DNA of 64,000 nucleotides from CAIUSP01 sp964594365 (GTDB lineage: Bacteria > Actinomycetota > Thermoleophilia > Solirubrobacterales > 70-9). The notes under the pieces were generated by a model. The model did no database searches. It saw only the letters and a program-made list of their open reading frames with translations, and was not told the origin of the DNA. The stretch is from positions 17,696-81,695 of the forward strand of contig CAZQMB010000006.1 of assembly GCA_964594365.1 (NCBI GenBank), in the 5' to 3' direction. Position numbers and translations under genes: made by a program. Positions 17,821-25,852 of this stretch are shown here, piece after piece (positions within the stretch are counted from its first letter, which is position 1; every line of letters starts with the position of its first letter).

Positions 17821-19145
17821 AGCCGTTCGAAGCCCCGGTATCGCTCCCAGTCGGTTACCGCACCTTCGAAGGCGTCGATCTCGACCTGCGCACGATTGAC
17901 GTAGTGATCGACGACGTCCTTACCGAAGGCCTCCAAGGCAAGCTCGCTGGTTGCGAACAGATCCCGGGCTTCATAGATGTTGGTCGGCACGGTCGGCTTG
18001 TCAGATGCGTATGCATTTCCTTCCAACGCCTCCTCGAGGGGCAGCTCATCATCGATCCCCTTCAACCCGGCAGCGATCATCGCCGACAGTGCGAGGTACG
18101 GGTTCACATCCGCACCCGGGAGACGATTCTCGACCCTGACCCCTTCTCCATGCCCCACCACACGCATCGAGCAGGTTCGGTTGTCACGGCCCCATGCGAC
18201 TGCGGTCGGCGCGAAGGTACCCTCGGCGAACCGCTTGTAGGAGTTGATGTGCGGTGCGTAGATCAAGGTCATCTCACGCAGCGCGGCGAGCTGGCCAGCG
18301 ACGAAGTGATCGAACATCGCCTGATCGGCGGCGAAGGCATTGCTCCCCTTCCCATCGGCGAGGGAGAAATGGATATGGCACGAACTACCTTCCCGCTGGT
18401 TGAACTTGGCCATGAATGTGATCGAGTGGTCCTCCTGAGCCGCGATCTCCTTGGCGCCCGTCTTGTAGAGCACGTGCTCGTCGGCGATCCTCAGTGCGTC
18501 GCCGTAGTGGAAGTTGATCTCGTGCTGGCCGAGATTGCACTCGCCCTTCGAGTTCTCCACCTCCATCCCGGCCGCCATCATCTCGTTCCGGATCCGCCTG
18601 ATCAAAGGCTCGACACGGGCACTTCCCAGCAGGGAGTAGTCGATGTTGTAGAGATTGGCCGGCTCGAGGTCTTTGAACCCCTTGCGCCAAGCCTCCTCGT
18701 AAGTGTCCTTGAAGACGATGAACTCGAGTTCGGTGCTGCAGTTGGCAGCCAGGCCGCGCTCGGTCAAACGGTCGATCTGCTTGCGCAGGATCTGTCTGGG
18801 CGATGCGACGACGTCCGAACCGTCCCCCCAGGTCAGGTCGGCCATCAGCATCACCGTCCCCTCGTGCCAGGGGACCGGCCGCAGGGTCGAGAGGTCGGGT
18901 TTCATCTCGAAATCCCCGTATCCACGCTCCCAGGACGCCATCGCGTAACCCCCGACGGTCTCCATGTCGACATCGACAGCCAGCAGGTAGTTACAGCCCT
19001 CTGAGCCGTGATCGGCGACATCGGAGAGGAAGTGGCGAGCCGTGAGCCGCTTGCCTTGCAGCCTTCCTTCCATGTCCGCGAAGGCGAGCAGGACGGTATC
19101 TACCGTTCCCTCGTCTACCGCACGCTTCAGTTCGTCGAGAGTCAT
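17817..19145 (-). CDS. Gamma-glutamyl-amine synthetase of the glutamine synthetase family (GlnA4/PuuA-like)
   Basis: This 442-residue protein belongs to the glutamine synthetase superfamily but is not housekeeping GlnA. It has the GS beta-grasp N-terminus with FADMEGRLQGKRL, metal-site residues in STELEFIVF and NSKGECNLGQHEINF, the SSCHIHFSL block, and the ATP-side TFAPTAVAWGRDNRTCSMR. The tyrosine-adenylylation loop of GlnA is not evident. Family members ligate glutamate to putrescine, ethanolamine or other amines. In Streptomyces GlnA4 acts on ethanolamine (known), so an amine alcohol is a fair guess here. It overlaps the hydrolase gene by four bases and is preceded by a strong hairpin after the permease. 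Confidence 0.88.
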   Translation of the reverse strand: MTLDELKRAVDEGTVDTVLLAFADMEGRLQGKRLTARHFLSDVADHGSEGCNYLLAVDVDMETVGGYAMASWERGYGDFEMKPDLSTLRPVPWHEGTVMLMADLTWGDGSDVVASPRQILRKQIDRLTERGLAANCSTELEFIVFKDTYEEAWRKGFKDLEPANLYNIDYSLLGSARVEPLIRRIRNEMMAAGMEVENSKGECNLGQHEINFHYGDALRIADEHVLYKTGAKEIAAQEDHSITFMAKFNQREGSSCHIHFSLADGKGSNAFAADQAMFDHFVAGQLAALREMTLIYAPHINSYKRFAEGTFAPTAVAWGRDNRTCSMRVVGHGEGVRVENRLPGADVNPYLALSAMIAAGLKGIDDELPLEEALEGNAYASDKPTVPTNIYEARDLFATSELALEAFGKDVVDHYVNRAQVEIDAFEGAVTDWERYRGFERL

Positions 19146-19170
19146 CAGGCGTGGAACGCTACACAGCGAA

Positions 19171-19208
19171 ACGACGCCCGGCGCGAAACCTCATGCGCCG
19201 GGCGTCGT
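19171..19208. terminator. Perfect 14-bp stem-loop between permease and synthetase genes
   Basis: ACGACGCCCGGCGC and GCGCCGGGCGTCGT are exact reverse complements with a 10-base loop. The element sits in the 85 bases between the permease stop (19231) and the synthetase start (19145), both reverse strand. Only a short T-rich run follows in the reading direction, so it may be a U-poor terminator, a partial attenuator, or an mRNA stabilising hairpin that sets unequal expression of permease and enzymes. Confidence 0.65.
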
Positions 19209-19230
19209 CCACCGTGAATCGAATCCTGGG

Positions 19231-20898
19231 CTAGGCCCGCTTGGTGCGAGGCTTGGCCTTGGAGGCAGTCTTCTTCCGCTTGGTGGCGGCGGACTTGCCA
19301 GCCGGCAGATCGATCGTCTTGATCTGACCGGTGAAATGCTTGCGTGCATTCGCGAACCAGGTGATGGTCGCGAACAGGAGCACCACGAGGACCGTGAGAG
19401 GCGCGTAGTTGAATGCCTTCCAGTCGAATCCCTCGTTCCATGGAACCGCTGCCGGAGTGAACGGCAAGCAGAAGATGATCGTGATCAGGATCACCCAGAC
19501 GACTGCGAACGGGTTCATCCACTTCCACTTGTTACCGAGGTTCCACTCCTTGGTCTGCTTGAACTTGCTGCCCTGTCTCCAGCGCAGGTAGATCGGGATC
19601 ACGTAGGAGATGTAGAGACCGATCACGCAGACCGACACCACCGCGAAGAAGGCGTACGGGAATGCCCCGTCTCCCTCTAGAGCAGGAAGCGTCAGTACGA
19701 GAGCGAACAACGCCATGAACAGCACCGCGAAGACCGGCACGCGTGCCTTGTCGACTCGAGCCAAGAGCCTCGACATCGGTCCGGGGAATCCACCGTCTCG
19801 AGCGAACGCGAAGCACATCCGCGAACCGCTGGTGAGACAGGCCAATCCGCAGAACAGCTGGCCCACGGTCGAGATGATGATCACGGCCTTGAAAGCAGCA
19901 GATGAAAGCGCCGCTTCGAAGATGGCCAGTGACGAACCTGCTCCGTCGTTGACGGCCTTGACGTCAGCCGCAGCGAATGTGATCGCCAACAGCACGATCC
20001 ACCCGATGATCGCCGAGTAGAAGATCGACCGCCAGACACCCTGCGCTGCCGTCTTCGAGGCCCCGTGGGTCTCCTCCGAGATATGCGCGGAGGCGTCGAA
20101 GCCGGTGATCGTGTACTGGGTCAACAGGAAGCCGAGAGGCAGGATGTAGAACCAGAACATCCCGTCACCGAATCCCGAGTTGTTGATCCGCTCCGTGAAT
20201 ACGAAGTCGGCACTTGCGTGCTGATCCGGAACGAAGATCAGGATGGCGACGATCACGGCTACTCCTGCGACATGCCAGAAGACCGAGATGTTGTTCACAA
20301 CCGCCAACAGATGCGTCCGGAAGATGTTCAGGATCGTATGGAGCGAGAGGATCACCGCGAACAAGATGAAGGTATCTCGCAGGATCTGCTGGTCGTCCGC
20401 GAAGTTGATCCCGAGGAAATCAGCTCCGTAGAGACCGAGCGTGGCGTTGAGGAAGGTCGCACATGCGTAGTCGACCGAGGCCACAACCGCGACCAGGCCG
20501 ATCAGGTTGAACCAACCCGTGTACCAAGCCCAGATAGGTCCGCCCATCTTCCCTGACCACCAGTAGATACCTCCGGAGGTCGGGTATTTCGAGACGATCT
20601 CGGCCATCGAGAATCCGATGATCAGGATCGGAATCGAGATCAAGGGCCATCCCCACGAGATCGCGATCGGTCCACCGTTGTTCCACGCCTGTCCATAGGT
20701 CGTGAAGCAACCGGCGAGCACCGAGATGATCGTGAAGGAGATCGCGAAGTTGGAGAAGCCGCTCCACGCACGGTCGAGCGTCTGCTTGTACCCGAGCTCG
20801 GCGAGTCGCCTCTCGTCTGGATCCTTGATGTCCGAAATGGTCCGCGGCTTGGAACTTCTCTTCGCCGCAGGCTTACGGGCTGCTTTCTTCTGTGCCAA
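19231..20898 (-). CDS. APC-superfamily amino acid/amine permease with Lys-rich termini
   Basis: The 555-residue protein has about 12 membrane segments and family marks: GYKQTLDRAWSGFSNFAISF before helix 1, SMAEIVSKYPTSGGIYWW in helix 2-3, and a helix-6-7 region GFDASAHISEETHGA, as in GABA/choline/ethanolamine-type APC carriers. TTG 20898 is chosen over the upstream frame start because AGGAGAGGG lies seven bases before it. Unusual are a basic Ala/Lys/Arg N-tail (first 20 residues) and a C-tail of about 20 residues with repeated Lys/Arg/Ala/Thr, like histone-H1-type tails. As the first gene of the amine operon it probably imports the substrate. Confidence 0.88.
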   Translation of the reverse strand: MAQKKAARKPAAKRSSKPRTISDIKDPDERRLAELGYKQTLDRAWSGFSNFAISFTIISVLAGCFTTYGQAWNNGGPIAISWGWPLISIPILIIGFSMAEIVSKYPTSGGIYWWSGKMGGPIWAWYTGWFNLIGLVAVVASVDYACATFLNATLGLYGADFLGINFADDQQILRDTFILFAVILSLHTILNIFRTHLLAVVNNISVFWHVAGVAVIVAILIFVPDQHASADFVFTERINNSGFGDGMFWFYILPLGFLLTQYTITGFDASAHISEETHGASKTAAQGVWRSIFYSAIIGWIVLLAITFAAADVKAVNDGAGSSLAIFEAALSSAAFKAVIIISTVGQLFCGLACLTSGSRMCFAFARDGGFPGPMSRLLARVDKARVPVFAVLFMALFALVLTLPALEGDGAFPYAFFAVVSVCVIGLYISYVIPIYLRWRQGSKFKQTKEWNLGNKWKWMNPFAVVWVILITIIFCLPFTPAAVPWNEGFDWKAFNYAPLTVLVVLLFATITWFANARKHFTGQIKTIDLPAGKSAATKRKKTASKAKPRTKRA

Positions 20899-20985
20899 TT
20901 CCCTCTCCTCTCTCTCGCCCACTCCTTGCGCTACAAAGAGCGAGCCAATGGCAATGGACTGCGAGAACTCTATTGGAAAACTGCG

Positions 20986-21007
20986 GTGTGTGCGCTGTGA
21001 CACACAC
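20986..21007. promoter_or_regulatory. Inverted repeat at the start of the kinase gene
   Basis: GTGTGTG and CACACAC are 7-base inverted arms with an 8-base spacer. They lie within the roughly 90-base divergent region of the permease and kinase genes and span the possible kinase start codons GTG 20988 and GTG 20997. It could be a regulator site for the whole divergent unit or an RNA hairpin limiting kinase translation. Confidence 0.35.
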
Positions 21008-21914
21008 TGATGCCGCTGCAGCGATCGCGGCCGTGAGTCAGATCCTCGGTGAGGTGAGCGGGGAGCCCTTCGCTCTGGAGGGGGGGATCACCAACCGGAA
21101 CTTCAGAGCCACGCTGGGCGGAAGAGATGTAGTCGTGCGCGTCCCGGGCAAAGACACTTCGGAACTCGGGATAGACAGGGTGGCCGAAGCGCAGGCTGCG
21201 CAGGCGGCAGCACGTCTCGGACTCGGGCCGGCCGTGGCCGCAGTAATAGACGACCCGCGTTGCATCGCCACGGAGTTCGTTCCCGGAGAAACGATGACCG
21301 CCGACGCCCTTCAGGGGGAACGGGAGATCATCGGGGTGGCGAACATACTCCGCACGCTCCACGAGAGCGGGGAGTCGATACCGACCGACTTCGACCCGTT
21401 CGAGGTGATCCGTGACCACGCGGAGCGCGCCGTCGCAAGGGGCGCCTCTCTGCCGCCGGAGTACGAACGAGCGAAACTCCTGGCGGAAGAGATCAGTCTG
21501 AAGCTGACCAGCCCCCTCCATGATCCCGTCTTCACCCACAACGATCTGCTCCCGGCGAACCTGATCAGATCGAGCGACGGCGCACTGCATCTGCTGGACT
21601 GGGATTATGCGGGCATGGGTAATCGCTTCTTCGACTTGGCGAACTTCGCGATCAACGCGGAGCTCGCGGAGACACACCGCGACCTCCTGCTCTCCTCCTA
21701 CTTCGGAGAGGTGACCGACGCGAACCGTGCAGCCTTGAACCTGATGCGAGTCATGTCTGACTTCCGGGAAGCGATGTGGGGCGTCCTGCAGGGAACGCTC
21801 TCCGATCTCGACTTCGACTTCGCCGACTATGCGGCGCGGCACTTCCGCAGGTTGATCGAGACTTCATCCGAACCGGCCTTCAGCGAAGCCCTCGAGGCGG
21901 AATCCGTTGCCTAG
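20997..21914 (+). CDS. Choline/ethanolamine-kinase-like phosphotransferase (APH family)
   Basis: The protein, about 305 residues, has the protein-kinase-like APH fold: a Gly-rich N-lobe with EGGITNRNFRATLGG, the Brenner motif VFTHNDLLPANLIRS near residue 180 and the metal motif LHLLDWDYAGMGNRFFDLAN. The GGITNRNF and NRFFDLANF segments resemble choline kinases (LicA-like) more than antibiotic kinases. It is divergent from the permease and overlaps the FAD-GcvT gene by eight bases, so the two are coupled. Starts at TTG 20973, GTG 20988 or GTG 20997 are possible. Substrate choline or ethanolamine is inferred from family and context. Confidence 0.82.
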   Translation: MTHTDAAAAIAAVSQILGEVSGEPFALEGGITNRNFRATLGGRDVVVRVPGKDTSELGIDRVAEAQAAQAAARLGLGPAVAAVIDDPRCIATEFVPGETMTADALQGEREIIGVANILRTLHESGESIPTDFDPFEVIRDHAERAVARGASLPPEYERAKLLAEEISLKLTSPLHDPVFTHNDLLPANLIRSSDGALHLLDWDYAGMGNRFFDLANFAINAELAETHRDLLLSSYFGEVTDANRAALNLMRVMSDFREAMWGVLQGTLSDLDFDFADYAARHFRRLIETSSEPAFSEALEAESVA

Positions 21915-24366
21915 GAGGGACCTTCCCGAACGAGCGCGGTGCGTCATCGTCGGCGGTGGGGTCGGCGGTGTCTCGATCGCGTACCACCTCGCCCAACTCG
22001 GGTGGAAAGACGTCGTGGTGCTCGATCGAAACGAACTCACCTCTGGATCGACCTTCCACTCCGCCGGACTCGTCGGCCAGTTGAGGGGCTCGGTGACGCT
22101 GACCACGATGATGATGTACTCGGTGGAGCTCTATAAACGCCTGGCCGCCGAGACCGAATTCGATCCTGGCTGGGTCGAGTGCGGGGGGATCCGCCTCGCT
22201 TCCACCGAGGAGCGTATGGAAGAACTGCGTCGCCAGGCTGGATGGGCCAAGACCTTCGGGCTGCCCCTCGAGTTGATCTCTGCCGACGAGGCCGCCGAGC
22301 TGTTCCCACTGATGTCAACCGAAGGGGTGCTGGGCGGAGCCTGGCTGCCGACCGACGGCTATCTAGATCCCGCACAGCTGACTTATGCGCTCGCCGACGG
22401 GGCCAGGCGTGGCGGCTGTGAGATCCATACCCACACCAGGGTCACCGGCTTCTCCCGTGAAAACGGCCGAGTCACAGGGGTACAGACAGACCGGGGCGAC
22501 ATCGAATGCGAAGTCGTGGTGAACGCCGGGGGGATGTTCGCGGCCGAGATCGGACGACTGGCCGGTGTCCGCATTCCGATAATCCCGATGAGTCACCAGT
22601 ATCTGGTCACTCAGCCCTTCCGGGAACGGAACGGAGGACACCTCCCCACACTGCGCGACCCCGACCTCCTGATCTACTTCCGAGAGGACGGGGGCGGCCT
22701 CGTGATGGGGGGCTACGAGCGCCAGAGTGAACCTGCGTTCATGCCGGATGGTGTGGGTAACTTCGATGCGATCCCGTCCGATTTCAACGGCCGACTCCTG
22801 GAGGAGGACTGGGACCGGTTCGAAGAGATCACCGACAACTCGAAGAAACGCGTTCCGGTCATGGACGAGGTCAAGATCACGAAGTTGATCAACGGGCCGG
22901 AGGCCTTCACCCCGGACAACGAGTTCTGCCTCGGTGAGACGGAACTAGGTGGGTACTTCGTGGCCGCCGGTTTCTGCGCCCATGGACTGGCCGGTGCGGG
23001 CGGTATCGGCAAGGTCATGGCCGAGTGGATCGCCGGCGGGGAACCCGAGGTCGACCTCTGGGAGATGGACATCCGGCGCTTCGGGCCCCAGTACCGCTCT
23101 CCCACCTATACCCACGCGCGAACTCGGGAGAACTACGAGAGCTACTACGACATCCGCTATCCGAATCACGAGAAGCTCGCGGGGCGGCCGCTGAGGACCT
23201 CGCCTGCAACCCCCTGGCACGCGGACCACGAGGCAGCGTTCGGCGAGAAGTCGGGTTGGGAGAGGGTGAACTGGTACGAGTCGAATGCGGCGGCCGGCGA
23301 CGAGTCCCTTCGCCCGAGAGGGTGGGCCGGAGAGCACTGGTCGCCCGCAATCGGGGCCGAGCACCTCGCCTGCCGGGAGACAGCGGCGATCTTCGATGAG
23401 ACCTCGTTCTCGAAGATGGAGATATCGGGTGACGGCGCGGCAGAGGCAATCGAGGCTCTCTGCGACAACGAGGTCGCCGGGGACATAGGTCGGATCACCT
23501 ACACGCAGATGCTCAATTCGCGCGGAGGGATCGAGTGCGACTTCACCGTGTCACGCCTCGCCGAAGATCGCTTCTGGATCGTCACCGGAACGGCGTTCGG
23601 AAACCACGATCGCTCCTGGATCTCGAGCCATCTACCCGAAGGGGTCACCGTGACTGACGAGACCTCGAAATGGGCCTGTTTCGGCGTTTGGGGTCCGAAT
23701 GCGCGCGAGATCCTCCAGCCCCTGACCCCCACCTCGCTGAAGAACGAGGACTTCCCGTATATGAGCCTGCAGGAGATAACCCTCGGAAATGTCCCGGTGA
23801 GGGCAATGCGGGTGACCTATGTGGGCGAGCTCGGATGGGAGATCTACTGCCCAACCGAGTTCGGAGCGGGACTCTGGAGAGAGATCTGGGAGGCGGGAAG
23901 GGAGCACGGACTGGTGGCCGCCGGGTACCGGGCCATCGACTCGATGCGCCTCGAGAAGGGCTACCTGGTCTGGGGTGCCGACATCACGCCCGACGAGACG
24001 CCTTACGAAGCCGGTCTGGGCTTCTGCGTAAAGCCCGACAAACCCGGCGGATTCATCGGCGACAAGGCCCTCGCGGAGGCAGCCGATGCCGGCCCGAGGA
24101 AGATGCTGCGGTGCATAACCCTCGAGGACCCTCGCTCGGTCTGTCTCGGTAACGAACCAGTCAGGGTCGGTGGGGAAATCGTGGGCCGAGTGACCACGGG
24201 TGGATTCGGCTACACCTTGGGGAAGTCGATCGCATACGCCTATCTACCCCCGGATGGGACCGGTGAGGGGACACCTGTCGAGATCGAGATATTCGGGGAA
24301 TGGATCGCCGGCGAGGTCGAGGCTGGACCCCTCCTCGATCCGAAAGGCGAACGGATCAGGGCCTGA
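21907..24366 (+). CDS. FAD-dependent oxidoreductase fused to GcvT domain (dimethylglycine/sarcosine dehydrogenase-like)
   Basis: The 819-residue protein has an N-terminal DAO-type FAD domain (VIVGGGVGGVSIAYHLAQLG near residue 15, FHSAGLVGQLRG, AGFCAHGLAGAGGIGKVMAEW near 355) and, from about residue 440, a folate-binding GcvT-like aminomethyltransferase domain with its C-terminal barrel (VTYVGELGWEIYCP, GYRAIDSMRLEKGYLVWGAD). Such enzymes oxidise N-methyl amines and pass the C1 unit to tetrahydrofolate. TTG 21907 lies inside the kinase end with an overlap of eight bases. A Puu-type pathway needs an FAD amine oxidase and none other is present here, so this may be it. Exact substrate unknown. 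Confidence 0.88.
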   Translation: MPRRDLPERARCVIVGGGVGGVSIAYHLAQLGWKDVVVLDRNELTSGSTFHSAGLVGQLRGSVTLTTMMMYSVELYKRLAAETEFDPGWVECGGIRLASTEERMEELRRQAGWAKTFGLPLELISADEAAELFPLMSTEGVLGGAWLPTDGYLDPAQLTYALADGARRGGCEIHTHTRVTGFSRENGRVTGVQTDRGDIECEVVVNAGGMFAAEIGRLAGVRIPIIPMSHQYLVTQPFRERNGGHLPTLRDPDLLIYFREDGGGLVMGGYERQSEPAFMPDGVGNFDAIPSDFNGRLLEEDWDRFEEITDNSKKRVPVMDEVKITKLINGPEAFTPDNEFCLGETELGGYFVAAGFCAHGLAGAGGIGKVMAEWIAGGEPEVDLWEMDIRRFGPQYRSPTYTHARTRENYESYYDIRYPNHEKLAGRPLRTSPATPWHADHEAAFGEKSGWERVNWYESNAAAGDESLRPRGWAGEHWSPAIGAEHLACRETAAIFDETSFSKMEISGDGAAEAIEALCDNEVAGDIGRITYTQMLNSRGGIECDFTVSRLAEDRFWIVTGTAFGNHDRSWISSHLPEGVTVTDETSKWACFGVWGPNAREILQPLTPTSLKNEDFPYMSLQEITLGNVPVRAMRVTYVGELGWEIYCPTEFGAGLWREIWEAGREHGLVAAGYRAIDSMRLEKGYLVWGADITPDETPYEAGLGFCVKPDKPGGFIGDKALAEAADAGPRKMLRCITLEDPRSVCLGNEPVRVGGEIVGRVTTGGFGYTLGKSIAYAYLPPDGTGEGTPVEIEIFGEWIAGEVEAGPLLDPKGERIRA

Positions 24367-24370
24367 TACC

Positions 24371-24406
24371 CGGTGCAGTACGGCCAATGCAGGGCGGCCC
24401 GCACCG
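24371..24406. terminator. Possible bidirectional terminator between FAD-GcvT gene and gatB
   Basis: CGGTGC at 24371-24376 pairs with GCACCG at 24401-24406, and GGCC/GGCC inside can extend the stem. It lies in the 49-base convergent spacer. There is no clear U tract and the loop is large, so this is a weak call. Confidence 0.3.
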
Positions 24407-24415
24407 AGTTTCGAT

Positions 24416-25852
24416 TCAGCCGAGGCGTTCCAGGATCTTCTCTCGCGCAAGGCCGCCGTCGATCCGGCCCTGAGAGTTCTTCATAGCCGCGCCCACGATC
24501 CGACCTATCGCCTTCTCGTTCCCTGACCTGACCTGATCCGCTGCTTCGGGTTCACTCTCGATGGCAGCGTCGATCATCGCATCGATCTCGGAATCATCCG
24601 ATATCTGGGCGAGACCCTCGCTCTCGACCAACCCGGCAGCCGTACCGCCCTCGGATGTGAGCTTTCCCAGAATCTGCTTTCCAGCCGAATGTGACACCTG
24701 CTTGCCCTCGACCATCGCAGCCAGGGCCGCGATCTCCCCTGGTTCGGCCTTCGAACGAGAGGGGTCCTCCCCCAGATCCTGCTCCCGCAGTGCGGCAACC
24801 AGATCCCCGGTCACCCAGTTGGCTATCGCCCTGGGCGTAGCTTCCGAGCCCGCACCGAGAGCGTCCTCGAAGAATCCTCCCAACTCGGGCTGGAAAGCCA
24901 AGCTCGAAGCCGTCGCTTCTGGCAGGTCGAGCTCGGTCAGGTACCGCTCCTTCCGGGCAGCGGGGAGCTCAGGCAGAGCCGCCCTGGCGGCATCGCGCAT
25001 CTCCGCCGTCGGAACCACCGGGACCAGGTCCGGCTCGGGGAAGTACCGATAGTCGTGTGCGTACTCCTTGGACCTCATCGGAGTGAGGGAACCGTCGTCG
25101 GGATGGAAGTGCAGGGTCTCCTGCTCCACCTCCTGGCCGGACTCGATCAACTCCCTCTGACGCTGGATCTCCGCCTCGATTCCCCGTTCCAGGAACCGGA
25201 AGCTGTTCATGTTCTTCAGCTCCGTCTTGGTGCCGAGTTCATCTGACCCTGCAGGACGCAGGGAGACGTTGCCATCGACCCTGAGGCTCCCTTCCTCCAT
25301 GTTGCAGTCGGAAACGCCGAGGCTCGCGAGAGTGGCCCGCAGCAATTGAGCCCACTCGCGCGCCTGGGCGGCAGAGCGGATGTCGGGCTCGGAGACGATC
25401 TCCACGAGCGGTGTGCCGCCGCGGTTGAAGTCGACCACAGAAGCGCCCGATCCGTGGATCCTGCCGGACGCTCCCTTGTGAGAGAGCTTCGCGGCGTCCT
25501 CTTCGAGATGTGCACGATGCACGCGAACATCTCCGAGGCGGCCGTCGACCGCGATCGGATGGTCGTACTGGGAGATCTGGTAGCCCTTCGGCAGATCCGG
25601 ATAGAAGTAGTTCTTCCGGTGGAAGGTGGACCGTTCGGCGATCTCACAGCCGAGGGCCTCACCGATCATCAGGGCGTACACGATCGCCTGCTCGTTCACG
25701 TTGGGGAGCACCCCAGGGTGCCCGAGGCAGACCGGACAGATGTGGCTGTTGGGCTCGTCACCGAAGGACAGCCTGCACCCACAGAACATCTTGGTCTCAG
25801 TGGCAAGCTGGACGTGGATCTCCAGACCGATCACGGGTTCCAGCGCTGTCAT
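24416..25852 (-). CDS. gatB: Asp/Glu-tRNA(Asn/Gln) amidotransferase subunit B
   Basis: GatB binds the mischarged tRNA and phosphorylates the acyl group before amidation. The 478-residue protein begins VIGLEIHVQLATETKMFCGC and has the zinc cysteines C-x-C (MFCGCRLSF) and CPVC (SHICPVCLGHPG), the KNYFYPDLPKGYQISQYD block and the C-terminal YqeY/tail domain ending in GRIVGAAMKNSQGR. It overlaps gatA by four bases (ATGA). Order gatC-gatA-gatB gives a complete transamidase in one operon. Confidence 0.97.
   Translation of the reverse strand: MTALEPVIGLEIHVQLATETKMFCGCRLSFGDEPNSHICPVCLGHPGVLPNVNEQAIVYALMIGEALGCEIAERSTFHRKNYFYPDLPKGYQISQYDHPIAVDGRLGDVRVHRAHLEEDAAKLSHKGASGRIHGSGASVVDFNRGGTPLVEIVSEPDIRSAAQAREWAQLLRATLASLGVSDCNMEEGSLRVDGNVSLRPAGSDELGTKTELKNMNSFRFLERGIEAEIQRQRELIESGQEVEQETLHFHPDDGSLTPMRSKEYAHDYRYFPEPDLVPVVPTAEMRDAARAALPELPAARKERYLTELDLPEATASSLAFQPELGGFFEDALGAGSEATPRAIANWVTGDLVAALREQDLGEDPSRSKAEPGEIAALAAMVEGKQVSHSAGKQILGKLTSEGGTAAGLVESEGLAQISDDSEIDAMIDAAIESEPEAADQVRSGNEKAIGRIVGAAMKNSQGRIDGGLAREKILERLG

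Noticed and set aside
17766..19004. Forward frame of 412 codons
   Set aside because: Antisense to the glutamine-synthetase-family gene; no recognisable domain.
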